A stretch of 64,000 nt of DNA from an uncultured Rhizobium sp. (GCA_945952415.1 CAMFIF010000017.1:1-64000), one strand, 5' to 3'; positions 25,420 through 34,568 are shown, counted from the first letter of the stretch. Translations and numbers: made by a program. Notes: a model not told the origin generated them from the sequence alone.

Positions 25420-26271
25420 TTACCCTGCGGCTTTCTCAACAGGCGTATCCGGCAGGCTGCCCCATTCCGACCAGGAGCCGTCGAACAGCGTGTTCGCCTC
25501 ATGGCCGAGAGAGTGGAGCGCAAAGGTGATCGCCGCCGCCGTCACGCCCGAGCCGCAGGTGGTGACGACCGGGCGGGAGAGATCGATGCCCGCCTCGGCA
25601 AAGAGCGTTCGGAGGCTCTGGAGATCCTTCAGCACACCGTTTTCGGAAAGCGTTGCGACGGGCACGTTGCGCGCGCCCGGCATATGGCCGCCGCGCAGGC
25701 CTGCGCGGGGTTCGGGATCGGTACCGCTGAATCGGCCGGGGCTGCGGGCATCGGCAATCTGCACCTTGCCTTCGGCCACAATGCCGCGCATGCCTTCGAT
25801 GAAGGTCACCCGTTCGGCGGCAAAGCGCGGCGTGAAGCGGGCTGGAGCCGGCTCCAGCAGATCGGTCTCGAGAGGACGCCCGGCCTTCTTCCAGCCGTCC
25901 AGGCCGCCTTCCATCACATAAACCTTTTCCGCCCCCATGGTGCGGAACAGCCACCAGACGCGCGGGGCCGTCACGAAGCCCGGACCGTCATAGATCACGA
26001 TCGTATCCGTATCGCTGATGCCGAGCTTGCCCACCGCGTCTGCAAAGTCTTCCGGCGAGGGGATCGTGTGGGGGAGGCCCGAGGAATGGTCGGCAATCGC
26101 ATCCTGATCGAAGAAGATCGCGCCGGGAATGTGCCCCTCGCTATATTCCAGCGCGCCATTACGGCCCTGCGCCGGCAGATACCAGGAACCATCGATGACA
26201 CGGAATTCGGGCGCCCCCAGTTGCTTTTCAACCCAGTCCTGGGTCACGGTGAAACGGCTTTTCTCGCTCAT
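25420..26271 (-). CDS. sseA: 3-mercaptopyruvate sulfurtransferase (two-rhodanese)
   Basis: 283 residues with two rhodanese domains. The N-terminal one (about 10-130) includes the CDC25-like GHIPGAIFFDQD. The C-terminal one (about 160-275) includes GHMPGARNVP and the active loop CGSGVTA with the sulfur-accepting Cys239. The CG[S/T]GVT loop favours mercaptopyruvate over thiosulfate. The start at 26271 (MSEKSRFTV) follows alaX by 37 bp on the same strand, and GNAT follows after 4 bp. The cysK-alaX-sseA order suggests a cysteine and sulfur handling unit. Confidence 0.94.
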   Translation of the reverse strand: MSEKSRFTVTQDWVEKQLGAPEFRVIDGSWYLPAQGRNGALEYSEGHIPGAIFFDQDAIADHSSGLPHTIPSPEDFADAVGKLGISDTDTIVIYDGPGFVTAPRVWWLFRTMGAEKVYVMEGGLDGWKKAGRPLETDLLEPAPARFTPRFAAERVTFIEGMRGIVAEGKVQIADARSPGRFSGTDPEPRAGLRGGHMPGARNVPVATLSENGVLKDLQSLRTLFAEAGIDLSRPVVTTCGSGVTAAAITFALHSLGHEANTLFDGSWSEWGSLPDTPVEKAAG

Positions 26272-26308
26272 GGATGAGCTCCTTCTGGAAAGGAAAGGGT
26301 AGGAAGCG

Positions 26309-27040
26309 TCAGGCTGGAGGCTCGCCGAAGCGAATGCGCAGGCGGCGGTTCTCCTTGCCCTTCTTCTCGATTTTCGAAATGTGGATCATACCCACTTCCT
26401 GCGTTTCGGAAACATGCGTTCCGCCGCAGGGCTGGCTGTCGATGCTGGCATCCTCGCCAATTGCCACGAGGCTGACCCGGCCCATGCCCCTAGGCGGGCG
26501 GACATTCTTGGATTTGACGATGCCGGGATTGGCCTCCAGCTCCTCGTCGGTGATCCACTGTACATAGACGGGATGGTTCGCCTCGACGAGCGCCATCAGG
26601 CGCACGGTCACCTCTTCCTTTTCCACCTGCTCGGGCAGGTCGAAGTCGACGCGGGATTCCTCCTCGCCCACCGCCGCTCCGGTGATCGGATAGGGGAGCA
26701 CCACGGAAAGAAGATGGCAGGCCGTATGCATCCGCATCAGCCGGTAGCGGCGCGGCCAGTCGATGTGAAGCACCAGCTTTTCACCGACGGCGGGGAGCGG
26801 CTGCCCGTCCAGCGGCTTGTGCAGGATCACCTCTTTCGTCACCCCATGGCGGGTTTCGCCGAGCAGGATTTTCGATCCGTCCGCCCGCTCCAGAAAACCC
26901 GTATCCCCCGGCTGACCGCCGGAGGCCGCGTAGAAATTGGTCTGGTCCAGTTCCACGCTGCCATCCTCATGAACGGCAGTCACCACGCCCTCCGCCGTCG
27001 ATAGATAGAAATCATCACGATAAAGGGCGCACGTGCTCAT
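26309..27040 (-). CDS. Alanyl-tRNA editing protein AlaX
   Basis: 243 residues of the free-standing editing family that hydrolyses Ser- (or Gly-) mischarged tRNA-Ala. Zinc ligands are His105 and His109 in HTACHL plus Cys205 and His209 in CGGTHV. The N-terminal NFYAASGGQPGDTG is the AlaRS-editing-type signature. The length suggests the longer AlaX class carrying an N-terminal beta domain. It lies 12 bp after cysK and 37 bp before sseA on the same strand. Its role is translational quality control in the cytoplasm. Confidence 0.93.
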   Translation of the reverse strand: MSTCALYRDDFYLSTAEGVVTAVHEDGSVELDQTNFYAASGGQPGDTGFLERADGSKILLGETRHGVTKEVILHKPLDGQPLPAVGEKLVLHIDWPRRYRLMRMHTACHLLSVVLPYPITGAAVGEEESRVDFDLPEQVEKEEVTVRLMALVEANHPVYVQWITDEELEANPGIVKSKNVRPPRGMGRVSLVAIGEDASIDSQPCGGTHVSETQEVGMIHISKIEKKGKENRRLRIRFGEPPA

Positions 27041-27052
27041 GGATGGAAAAGC

Positions 27053-28090
27053 TCAGACAGGTTCAAAGGGAGGGGTGATGCCCGGTTTTTCCAGAAGCCA
27101 GCCCGGAACCGGCAGGTTCTTCGACTGGAGGAATTCCGGGTTGAAAAGCTTGGACTGGTAGCGGTTGCCGTAATCGCAAAGGATCGTCACGATCGTATGG
27201 CCGGGGCCAAGATCGCGGGCGAGCCTCATGGCGCCGGCAATATTGATGCCCGAGGAGCCGCCGAGGCAGAGGCCTTCCTGCAGCACCAGATCAAAGACGA
27301 TCGGCAGCGCTTCGCTGTCGGGAATCTGGTAGGCGAAGTCAGGCGTGAAGCCTTCGAGATTGGCCGTGATGCGGCCCTGGCCGATACCTTCGGTGATCGA
27401 GCCACCCGCCGACTTCAGCTCGCCATGGGTGTAATACTCATAAAGCGCCGCCCCTTCGGGATCGGCAAGGCCGATCTTGATGGCGGGATTGCGGGCGCGC
27501 AGGCCTTCCGCCACGCCCGCAAGCGTGCCGCCGGAGCCGACAGCGCAAATGAAACCATCCACCCTGCCATCCGTATCCCGCCAGATTTCGGGCGCGGTCG
27601 TTTCCACATGGGCCTGACGGTTGGCGACATTGTCGAACTGGTTGGCCCAGACCGCACCATTCGGTTCGGTCTTCGCCAGCTGCTCGGCAAGGCGACCGGA
27701 CAGGCGCACATAATTGTTGGGGTTCTTGTAGGGCGCGGCCGGCACTTCCACCAGCTCGGCGCCGAGCAGGCGCAGCGCATCCTTCTTTTCCTGGCTCTGG
27801 GTCTCGGGAATGACGATGACCGTGCGATAGCCGAGCGCATTGGCGACCAGCGCGAGACCGATGCCCGTGTTGCCCGCAGTGCCTTCGACGATGACCCCGC
27901 CCGGCTTCAGCGCGCCGGATTGTTCCGCATGGCGGATGATCGACAGTGCCGCCCGGTCCTTCACCGACTGGCCGGGATTGAGAAACTCCGCCTTGCCCAG
28001 GATAGTGCAGCCGGTCGCCTCGGAGGGACCTTTCAGATGGATCAGGGGCGTGTTGCCGATGGCATCCAGAACTGACTGACGGACGGACAT
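27053..28090 (-). CDS. cysK: Cysteine synthase (O-acetylserine sulfhydrylase family)
   Basis: 345 residues from the ATG at 28090 with AGAGA upstream; the longer open frame has no better start. The PLP lysine is Lys44 in NPGQSVKDRAA. EGTAGNTGIG binds the PLP phosphate region (canonical TSGNTGIA has Ser where this has Ala), and AVGSGGTLAGVA is the glycine loop. The NPGQ and TAGN variants are typical of a CysK-like rhizobial subgroup, so cystathionine-type side activity is possible. It heads the cysK-alaX-sseA-GNAT run. The upstream 240 bp holds its promoter and that of the divergent SDR. Confidence 0.9.
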   Translation of the reverse strand: MSVRQSVLDAIGNTPLIHLKGPSEATGCTILGKAEFLNPGQSVKDRAALSIIRHAEQSGALKPGGVIVEGTAGNTGIGLALVANALGYRTVIVIPETQSQEKKDALRLLGAELVEVPAAPYKNPNNYVRLSGRLAEQLAKTEPNGAVWANQFDNVANRQAHVETTAPEIWRDTDGRVDGFICAVGSGGTLAGVAEGLRARNPAIKIGLADPEGAALYEYYTHGELKSAGGSITEGIGQGRITANLEGFTPDFAYQIPDSEALPIVFDLVLQEGLCLGGSSGINIAGAMRLARDLGPGHTIVTILCDYGNRYQSKLFNPEFLQSKNLPVPGWLLEKPGITPPFEPV

Positions 28091-28335
28091 GGAATCTCTC
28101 TTTTGTTGGCCTGAGAATAGGAAACGACTTTTCGGTTCACAAGCCGCGCAAGACAAGAAATTATCTTCCAACTCCACCGCAAGCACGGCAAAATTTGAGC
28201 AGTTTCAGCAACTTTTCCCCGCGAGCCTCCGTCCTCTGCCCAAGCGAAATGGTGCGTCTGCCTTCAAAAAGACCTTGCACGCCGGGATGATGAAAAAAGG
28301 AGAGGCCACCTCTTGGAACGGAAAGGATGGTCGGC

Positions 28336-29115
28336 ATGAAAAAGGGAATGATGGCGCCGGAAGACGGGATCGTCTGGATCACGGGCGCCAGTTCAGGCAT
28401 CGGCCGCGCGCTCGCGCTTCGGCTGGCCGGTCACGGTTACCGGGTCGCTGTCACCGCCCGGTCACATGAGGCACTCTATGACCTTCAGCGGGAGGCCGGC
28501 GGGCTTTCCGGCAGCATCATCGTGCTCGAAGGCGACGTCACCTCGGCCGATGACATGGCCCGGGTTCTCACCTCCATCGAATATGATCACGGGCCGGTTT
28601 CGCTCGCGGTGCTGAATGCCGGCATCTATCTCCCCGTCCGGGGTTTCGATCTGCATGTGGAGGATTTCGACCGCACCTTCGACGTCAATCTTCGCGGCGT
28701 GGTCAATTGTCTCGTGCCCCTCCTCCGGTCCATGAAGGAGCGGGGCAGGGGGCATGTCGCCATCGTCTCCTCGGTCACCGGTTATGGCGGCCTTCCCACC
28801 TCCGCCGCCTATGGCGCGACCAAGGCGGGCCTGATCAACATGGCCGAAAGCCTGAAATTCGATCTCGACCGGATGAACATCAAGATCCAGGTGATCAATC
28901 CGGGCTTCGTGGAGACGGCGGCGACGGCGAAGAACAAGTTCGCCATGCCGGCGCTCCAGACCCCGCAGGCCGCGGCCGAGGCCATCCATCGTGGCCTTGC
29001 CGGAAATGGCTTCGAGATCACTTTCCCGAAGCGCTTCACCTGGACGCTCAAGCTCCTGAAGTTTCTTCCCTATCGTCTCTATTTCCCTGTCGTCCGCAAG
29101 GTCACCCGCTGGTGA
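28336..29115 (+). CDS. Short-chain dehydrogenase/reductase
   Basis: 259 residues from the ATG at 28336 (AAGGA 8 nt upstream); an ATG at 28327 is too close to that site. The NAD(P) motif is TGASSGIGRALA (TGxxxGxG), the NAG box is LNAGIYL, and the catalytic set is Ser in IVSSVTG, Tyr and Lys in YGATKAG. The C-terminal KRFTWTLKLLKFLPYRLYF is hydrophobic and basic, suggesting peripheral membrane contact. It belongs to the classical SDR family; the substrate is not identifiable. It is divergent from cysK and convergent with cfa. The next gene group deals with fatty-acid modification, so a lipid substrate is possible but unproven. Confidence 0.9.
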   Translation: MKKGMMAPEDGIVWITGASSGIGRALALRLAGHGYRVAVTARSHEALYDLQREAGGLSGSIIVLEGDVTSADDMARVLTSIEYDHGPVSLAVLNAGIYLPVRGFDLHVEDFDRTFDVNLRGVVNCLVPLLRSMKERGRGHVAIVSSVTGYGGLPTSAAYGATKAGLINMAESLKFDLDRMNIKIQVINPGFVETAATAKNKFAMPALQTPQAAAEAIHRGLAGNGFEITFPKRFTWTLKLLKFLPYRLYFPVVRKVTRW

Positions 29116-29143
29116 CAGCCTCGCGACCCAGTTGAAACGAAAA

Positions 29144-29176
29144 GGGCCGCCCGATGGGAGCGGCCCATTATTTTTG
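29144..29176. terminator. Terminator between the convergent SDR and cfa genes
   Basis: GGGCCGC-CCGATGGGA-GCGGCCC (29144-29166) is followed by ATTATTTTTG on the plus strand. On the minus strand AAAAGGGCCGC gives TTTTC after the stem, so it may act both ways. Confidence 0.7.
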
Positions 29177-29186
29177 TACCGAAGGA

Positions 29187-30446
29187 TTACTTCTGCAGCG
29201 CGATCTGCCGGACGTCGATATTGCCGTCGCGGAACCCGGCTTCGCAGTAGAAGAAGTAAAACTCCCACAGGCGCTTGAACCGTTCGTCGAAGCCGAGGGG
29301 CTTCACCTTGTCCCACACCGCCCAGAAGCGCACGCGCCACTCCTCCAGCGTCCGGGCATAGTCGCGGCCGAAGCCGAAATTCGAGGTCTCGGAAAGGCCG
29401 ACCGAGGCCGCGAGCTGCTTAAGATGATCCTCCGTCGGCAACATGCCGCCGGGGAAAACATATTTCTGGATGAAATCGGGGTTCGAGCGGTATTCCAGGT
29501 AGGAATCCGGCCTGATGGTGATGATCTGCAGGCCCGCCCGACCGCCGGGCTTCAGGCATTCCGCAAGCTTGCCGAAGTAGACCGGCCAATATTGCTCGCC
29601 GACGGCCTCGAACATCTCGATTGACACGATGCGATCATACTGTTCCTTCTCGTCCCGGTAATCCTGGAACTTGAAGGTAACCTTGTCCTCGAGCCCGGCC
29701 TTGGCGATCCGCTCGCGGGCGAAGGCAAGCTGTTCCTTGCTGATCGTGAGTCCGGTTACCCGGCATCCGATCTCCCGGGCGGCGAATTCGGCAAACCCGC
29801 CCCAGCCGCAACCGATTTCCAGCACATGATCGCCGGGTCCTATATTGGCGGCGCGGGCAAGCGCCCGATATTTCGCCGTCTGGGCCGCCGCAAGATCCGT
29901 CACGCCGTCCTCGTAGAGGGCGGAGGAATAGGTCATGGTCGTGTCCAGCCATTCCCGATAGAAGGCGTTGCCGAGATCGTAATGGGCGGAAATATTGCGC
30001 TTCGAGCCTTCCTTCGTGTTGCGATTCAGCCAGTGGCGGAAGCGCTCGATCAGGCGGAAGAGGCCGCGCGCGCCGTTCGAAAAGCGATCGCCGATATGGC
30101 GGTTGGCGAGGAAAAGTTCGAGGAAAGCGCCGACGTCCGGGCTGTCCCAGTCGCCATCCATGTAGCTTTCGGCCACGGCTATCGTGCCGCCGGTGATGGC
30201 GCGCTGCGGCAGGTTCCAGTTATGCAGGGTTACGGAGGCCGCAGGGCCAGGCTCGCGGCCCTTGATCGCCAGACGCCTGCCGTCCGGGATCGTCAGTTCC
30301 AGCGTTCCTTTGTCCATCTGGACCAGGCTTTTCAGCACCATCTGGGCCTTCGCAGGCAGGCCTTTCAGGATGCGCGAGATATTCTCGACAGATACATGCT
30401 CCACGGCAGAGGCCGTTGACCCATTCCAGACATGCGAGTTCGACAT
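29187..30446 (-). CDS. cfa: Cyclopropane-fatty-acyl-phospholipid synthase-like methyltransferase
   Basis: 419 residues from the ATG at 30446 (GGAGA 8 nt upstream). An N-terminal domain of about 130 residues precedes the SAM-dependent core: HVLEIGCGWGGFAEFAAREI is the SAM motif, then VTGLTISKEQ, FQDYRD and VSIEMFEAVGEQYW. It transfers a methylene to unsaturated acyl chains of membrane lipids. It is the last gene of a minus-strand run with DUF1365 (4 bp before it) and an FAD oxidoreductase. In Rhodobacter such genes sit in the RpoE-ChrR singlet-oxygen regulon and in furan fatty-acid synthesis, so it could be Cfa or a UfaM-like paralogue. Confidence 0.92.
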   Translation of the reverse strand: MSNSHVWNGSTASAVEHVSVENISRILKGLPAKAQMVLKSLVQMDKGTLELTIPDGRRLAIKGREPGPAASVTLHNWNLPQRAITGGTIAVAESYMDGDWDSPDVGAFLELFLANRHIGDRFSNGARGLFRLIERFRHWLNRNTKEGSKRNISAHYDLGNAFYREWLDTTMTYSSALYEDGVTDLAAAQTAKYRALARAANIGPGDHVLEIGCGWGGFAEFAAREIGCRVTGLTISKEQLAFARERIAKAGLEDKVTFKFQDYRDEKEQYDRIVSIEMFEAVGEQYWPVYFGKLAECLKPGGRAGLQIITIRPDSYLEYRSNPDFIQKYVFPGGMLPTEDHLKQLAASVGLSETSNFGFGRDYARTLEEWRVRFWAVWDKVKPLGFDERFKRLWEFYFFYCEAGFRDGNIDVRQIALQK

Positions 30447-30450
30447 AGAA

Positions 30451-31392
30451 CTATTCTCCAGCAATCATCGCTTGAGCTGCAGATGCGGTTCGCGCCGCGC
30501 CGTCCGATGCCGGTCTGGGCCGTGCCGCATCCTCCTCTAATCTAGGATGGAAAGCGCCGCTCGGCAATTGTGACGAATCGGGGGCAGCGCTGAATTTTGT
30601 TGAATCTGGTATGAATTTCGCCCCCTTGAGCCAGATTTTCAGCGCCTCCCAGTGAATGCCGCCAAGGATGGTGAGCGGCAGAAGCGGTATTTTGACGAGC
30701 AGCCGGGTAAGTTTGCCGCTGGTCAAAGGCACACGCTGTCCGGAAAAGGTCGCGGAGAGAAGCGGTCCTTCGGGGTCGGTTTCCAGAATCCGCCAGCGGA
30801 TTTCCCGGCCCGGCGGAAGCATGCGGAAATGATAGCGCATGTTCATTTCCACGAAGGGGGATACGCGGAACATCTTTTCCGCCTGCTGCCGCAGGCCTGC
30901 ATCGGAGACCATGCCCTCTTCCACGGGGCAGACATAGCGATGAAGCCCGCCGAAGGTATTGCGCACCTCGTAGATCAGGCCCTTAAGCGCGCCGTCTGAA
31001 TCATAGCCGTAATAGACCGCCAGCGGATTGAATACCTTGCCCGCAATGCGGGGATAGCAGACGAGCAGGATGCGGGACAGCGGTGTTTCCACACCACCTT
31101 CCTTGAACCGGCGCCGTGCCGTCTTGGCGAGATCCTTCTCCCCCGCGTCCAGATGGTCTCGCTCGTGAAAGGCCACCCAGTTGAACCGGTTGACCGAGAA
31201 GAGTGCCGAAAGGCCATGGGCTTCCGGCAACCGGTCGAGGTCGATCATCAGCGAGAAGACGCGGTAGGTGAAGCGGTGGCCGAAGGGCTTCAGCCGCTGG
31301 TGCATCACCATGCCCTCATAGAGGCAGGCGGCATCGCCGGGTGGCGGGCCGTTATGTCTCCAGTCGCTGCCGCCGGGCACCCTGCCTCTCAT
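30451..31392 (-). CDS. DUF1365 family protein
   Basis: 313 residues from the ATG at 31392, which overlaps the FAD oxidoreductase stop by 4 bp (ATGA). Family marks are LYEGMVMHQRLKPFGHRFTYRVFS and FNPLAVYYGYD, then LIYEVRNTFGGLHRYV (written in part). The C-terminal PLTILGGIHWEALKIWLKG is conserved and partly hydrophobic. DUF1365 genes are almost always next to FAD amine-oxidase-like and CFA-like genes. The biochemical role is unknown, but a part in fatty-acid modification is suggested by this linkage. The C-terminal tail (about 275-313) is low complexity. Confidence 0.9.
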   Translation of the reverse strand: MRGRVPGGSDWRHNGPPPGDAACLYEGMVMHQRLKPFGHRFTYRVFSLMIDLDRLPEAHGLSALFSVNRFNWVAFHERDHLDAGEKDLAKTARRRFKEGGVETPLSRILLVCYPRIAGKVFNPLAVYYGYDSDGALKGLIYEVRNTFGGLHRYVCPVEEGMVSDAGLRQQAEKMFRVSPFVEMNMRYHFRMLPPGREIRWRILETDPEGPLLSATFSGQRVPLTSGKLTRLLVKIPLLPLTILGGIHWEALKIWLKGAKFIPDSTKFSAAPDSSQLPSGAFHPRLEEDAARPRPASDGAARTASAAQAMIAGE

Positions 31393-32744
31393 GCTGCTTC
31401 TCCGAGCGCGGTCACCGGACCATTCGCATTGGATGAAATCCATGGAACCGTTCCGCCGAGAGCCAGCGCTGCCTGAAGGCCGGAGCGCAACCCGTCCTCG
31501 TGGAAACCATAGCCAGTCCATGCACCCGCGAAATAGGCGCCGTTGCGCCCCTGAAGCGCCTGCAGGGCCGTCTGCGCCTGCATGGCCTGAGCGTCAAAGA
31601 GCGGGTGTTCATAGGTGAATTCAGCAAAGACCTTGGACGGGTCGGGCTCCCGGTCCGGATTGAGCGTGACGAAAAGCGGGCAATCCCGGTCGATCCCCTG
31701 CAGGCGGTTCATCCAGTAGGTCACGGTAGCCGCACGGGTTTCGCTCCGGCTGGAGCGAAGATAGTTCCAGGACGACCAGACCTTTTCGCGCACGGGCATC
31801 AGCCGCGGATCGCGGTGGAGAACCACCCGGTTCGGCTGATAGGGAATGGCGGAAAGCACGCGCCGCTCCTCCTCCGTCGCATCGGTGAGCATGGCCAGGG
31901 TCTGGTCGCTGTGGCTTGCAAAGATCACCTTGTCGAAAACGGTCTCGGCACCGGTCTGATCGCGAACGATCACCTGGCCGCCGCTGCGGCGCACCTCCGC
32001 TATGGCTGAGTTCAGCCGCAGCCGCGAACCGAGCGGGGCAAGCAGCTTGTCCAGATAGTTGCGGCTGCCGCCGGTCACGGTCCGCCATTCATGCGGCGTT
32101 GAATAGATCAGGCGGTGATTGTCGAAGAAGTTCACGAAATGCTCGGCCGGGAAATCGAGAAGCCGGGCAGCCGGGCTAGACCAGATGGCCGCCGCCATCG
32201 GCACGAGATAGTTGTTGGTAAACCCAGGCGAAAAGCCGCGCCAGTTGAGATAATCGCCGATCGAAAGCCGGCTCAGATGCCCTGCCTGGCGGTCGCGCAG
32301 GCACTGGCGGTTGAAGCGCAGGATTTCCTTGAGCATCAGCAGGAAAGAGGGGCGGAGCAGATTGCGCTTCTGGGCAAAGAGCGTCCCGAGATTGTCGCCC
32401 GCCCATTCCATGCGTCCGTGATCGAGCGAAAGCGCAAAACTCATGTTGCTCGCATGGGTCTTCACATCAAGCGCAGCAAAGAGCGCCGTCAGGTTCGGAT
32501 AGGTGCCCTCATTGTAGACGATGAAACCCGTATCCACCGAAATGGCCTTGCCGGCATAGTCGATATCGACCGTTGCCGTGTGGCCGCCCGGGGTCGGGCT
32601 CTTCTCGTAAAGGATCACATCATGGTGCGGATTGAGCGCCCAGGCGGCCGACGCGCCCGATATTCCCGAACCTATGATCGCGATCCTCAGTCTCTGCGGA
32701 TGCACGATCTGGCCTCTGGAAAAGCTGTGAAAGCTGGCGTTCAT
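31389..32744 (-). CDS. FAD-dependent (amine-oxidase-like) oxidoreductase of the CFA/DUF1365 cluster
   Basis: 451 residues from the ATG at 32744 with AGGGGG 4 nt upstream. The dinucleotide-binding motif IAIIGSGISGASAAWAL, then GGHTATVDI, and C-terminal FAGAWTGYGFHEDGL are typical of NAD(P)-binding Rossmann proteins related to amine oxidases. The same family in Rhodobacter includes the fatty-acid desaturase UfaD. The 4-bp overlap with DUF1365, and the gap of only 4 bp from DUF1365 to cfa, make an operon certain. A role in oxidising a methylated fatty-acid intermediate is inference. Confidence 0.9.
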   Translation of the reverse strand: MNASFHSFSRGQIVHPQRLRIAIIGSGISGASAAWALNPHHDVILYEKSPTPGGHTATVDIDYAGKAISVDTGFIVYNEGTYPNLTALFAALDVKTHASNMSFALSLDHGRMEWAGDNLGTLFAQKRNLLRPSFLLMLKEILRFNRQCLRDRQAGHLSRLSIGDYLNWRGFSPGFTNNYLVPMAAAIWSSPAARLLDFPAEHFVNFFDNHRLIYSTPHEWRTVTGGSRNYLDKLLAPLGSRLRLNSAIAEVRRSGGQVIVRDQTGAETVFDKVIFASHSDQTLAMLTDATEEERRVLSAIPYQPNRVVLHRDPRLMPVREKVWSSWNYLRSSRSETRAATVTYWMNRLQGIDRDCPLFVTLNPDREPDPSKVFAEFTYEHPLFDAQAMQAQTALQALQGRNGAYFAGAWTGYGFHEDGLRSGLQAALALGGTVPWISSNANGPVTALGEAA

Positions 32745-32822
32745 GATACCCCCTGAAAACATGTCTTGCCCGAAGCTGGCTATTCGATTGTTTTCAGAGA
32801 CGGAAATGACCGAGGCGAAGTT

Positions 32823-34310
32823 TCAGTGCGGCCTTGCTTTTTTTATCGGTTCGCCACTTTCACCCTTGAGCCGGGCAAGCGCGGCAAGCGCCCGATCCCG
32901 CGCCATGCGATGATCAACGATGGGGTGGGGATAGGACTTGCCGGGCGAAATGCCGGCGGCCCGCAATTCCGCGAGCGAGGCCTCGAAGGGCCGGTGGATC
33001 AGCCGGTTCGGCAGACCCGCCAGTTCCGGCACGAAGGCGCGGATATAGGCGCCGTCCGGATCGAATTTCTCGCCCTGCAGCACCGGATTGAAGATCCGGA
33101 AGAAGGGTGAGGCATCCGCCCCCGAACCGGCCACCCATTGCCAGCTCGCCGCATTGGATGCGGGATCTGCATCCACAAGCGTATCGCGGAACCATTCCTC
33201 CCCCGCGCGCCAGTCGATCAGCAGATCCTTGATCAGGAAGGAGGCGACGATCATCCGCACGCGATTGTGCATCCAGCCATGCTGCCAGAGCTGGCGCATG
33301 CCCGCATCGACGATGGGATAGCCGGTGAGCCCCCGCTTCCAGGCTTCAAGCCCCTGCGGGTCGTCCTGCCATGCAAAGCTGTCGAAGGAGGACGTCCAGT
33401 TGCGTGTCGGCAGATCGGGGAAATGATGAAGCAGATGGTAGGAAAATTCCCGCCAGACGAGCTCCTTCAGGTAGCGGGCGATATCCTCGCCATCCGGCCC
33501 GTTCCGCTCCGCCTGCTGGCGCTCTTCCACCGCAGCCCAGATGCGGCGCGGCGAAATCTCCCCGAGCGCAAGGTGGGGGGAGAGGCCCGACGTGCCGTCC
33601 ACGCCGGGCAGGTCGCGCTGCGTTGCGTAACCTTTCAAGGCGCCCTCGACGAACCGGTGCAGGCGCGCTAAGGCCCCCGTTTCGCCGGGAACCCACTGGC
33701 TTTCGAAGCCGTGCGCCCAGTTTGGCATCGTAGGGAGAAGTCCGAAGGAGGAAAGGTCTTCGCCTTCCGGCCACACGGTCGGGGCGGTGAGTTTTTCGGG
33801 CGCCGGGCGGGGCGGCGAGGGCGGTGCCTGCTGGTTCAGCGCCCGCCAGAAGGGCGTATAGACCCGAAATCCGCCGCCGCTTCCGGTGCGGAGGGTTTGA
33901 GGATCATGAAGAAGAAGTCCGTCGAACCGGTGAAATGCGACCTGCTTTTCTAAGAGGGCCTCCGCAAGCGACTCATCGGCAGCCGCGGCCCGCGGATCGG
34001 GCAGGGCGGTGGCTGCAATCACATCGGCCCCGGTCTCCTCGGCAAGCCCGGTGAGGATGCTCGCCGGATCGCCCCCGCACAGCACCAGACGGCTTCCTTT
34101 TTTTCTGAGGGCGTGGTCGAGCCCCTGAAGCGAATGATGAAGCCACCACCGCTGCGCGGCGCCAAGCGGCGCATAGGGCGATCGCTCGTCCGTCACTATA
34201 TAAAGAGGGATGATCGGCCGCCCGCTTTTCACCGCCTTCAGAAGCGCCATATTGTCATCGAGCCGCAGATCCTTGCGAAACCAGAGAAGCACGGGGGAAG
34301 ACGAGGACAC
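32823..34310 (-). CDS. phrB: Deoxyribodipyrimidine photolyase (class I CPD photolyase)
   Basis: 495 residues from a GTG at 34310 with AAAGGAGG 10 nt upstream. The N-terminal VLLWFRKDLRLDDNMALL opens the antenna (Rossmann) domain. The FAD domain includes GTSGLSPHLALGEISPRRIW, KELVWREFSYHLL, VDAGMRQLWQHGWMHNRVRM and WQWVAGSGADASPFFRIFNP. All FAD-contact motifs are intact. Light-driven cyclobutane dimer repair is predicted. It lies 78 bp upstream of the FAD oxidoreductase gene on the same strand, so light-damage repair and lipid modification appear linked here. Confidence 0.95.
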   Translation of the reverse strand: MSSSSPVLLWFRKDLRLDDNMALLKAVKSGRPIIPLYIVTDERSPYAPLGAAQRWWLHHSLQGLDHALRKKGSRLVLCGGDPASILTGLAEETGADVIAATALPDPRAAAADESLAEALLEKQVAFHRFDGLLLHDPQTLRTGSGGGFRVYTPFWRALNQQAPPSPPRPAPEKLTAPTVWPEGEDLSSFGLLPTMPNWAHGFESQWVPGETGALARLHRFVEGALKGYATQRDLPGVDGTSGLSPHLALGEISPRRIWAAVEERQQAERNGPDGEDIARYLKELVWREFSYHLLHHFPDLPTRNWTSSFDSFAWQDDPQGLEAWKRGLTGYPIVDAGMRQLWQHGWMHNRVRMIVASFLIKDLLIDWRAGEEWFRDTLVDADPASNAASWQWVAGSGADASPFFRIFNPVLQGEKFDPDGAYIRAFVPELAGLPNRLIHRPFEASLAELRAAGISPGKSYPHPIVDHRMARDRALAALARLKGESGEPIKKARPH

Positions 34311-34451
34311 GGGAGAACAGCCTCCTTTGTGGGACGATAGGCGCCCCGCCGCTCCGTGCGGCAAGGCTCAGCAGGCCAAGATAGGCAAGCGAGACCAGCA
34401 GAAAAGGGCAAGCGGAAAAATAAGACCTGTCTGTGCGATGACGGAAAATGA

Positions 34452-34487
34452 AAAAGGGGCCGCAGCCAACAAGGCGCGACCCCTTTT
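34452..34487 (-). terminator. Terminator downstream of tRNA-Asn
   Basis: On the minus strand, AAAAGGGG (34487-34480) pairs with CCCCTTTT (34459-34452), and the CCCCTTTTT end continues with C-ATTTTC. It lies 7 nt past the tRNA CCA. The loop is GC-rich (TCGCGCC). Confidence 0.65.
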
Positions 34488-34493
34488 CAAAAC

Positions 34494-34568
34494 TGGCTCC
34501 CCGGGCCGGATTCGAACCGGCGACCTATCGATTAACAGTCGAGTGCTCTACCGCTGAGCTACCAGGGA
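34494..34568 (-). tRNA. tRNA-Asn (anticodon GTT)
   Basis: The minus-strand RNA starts TCCCTGG and ends CCGGGGA-G-CCA with CCA encoded. The anticodon loop CTGTTAATC gives GTT. The T-loop GGTTCGAATCC and D-loop AGCTCAGCGGTAGAGC are intact. Length is 75 nt including CCA. Confidence 0.97.
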
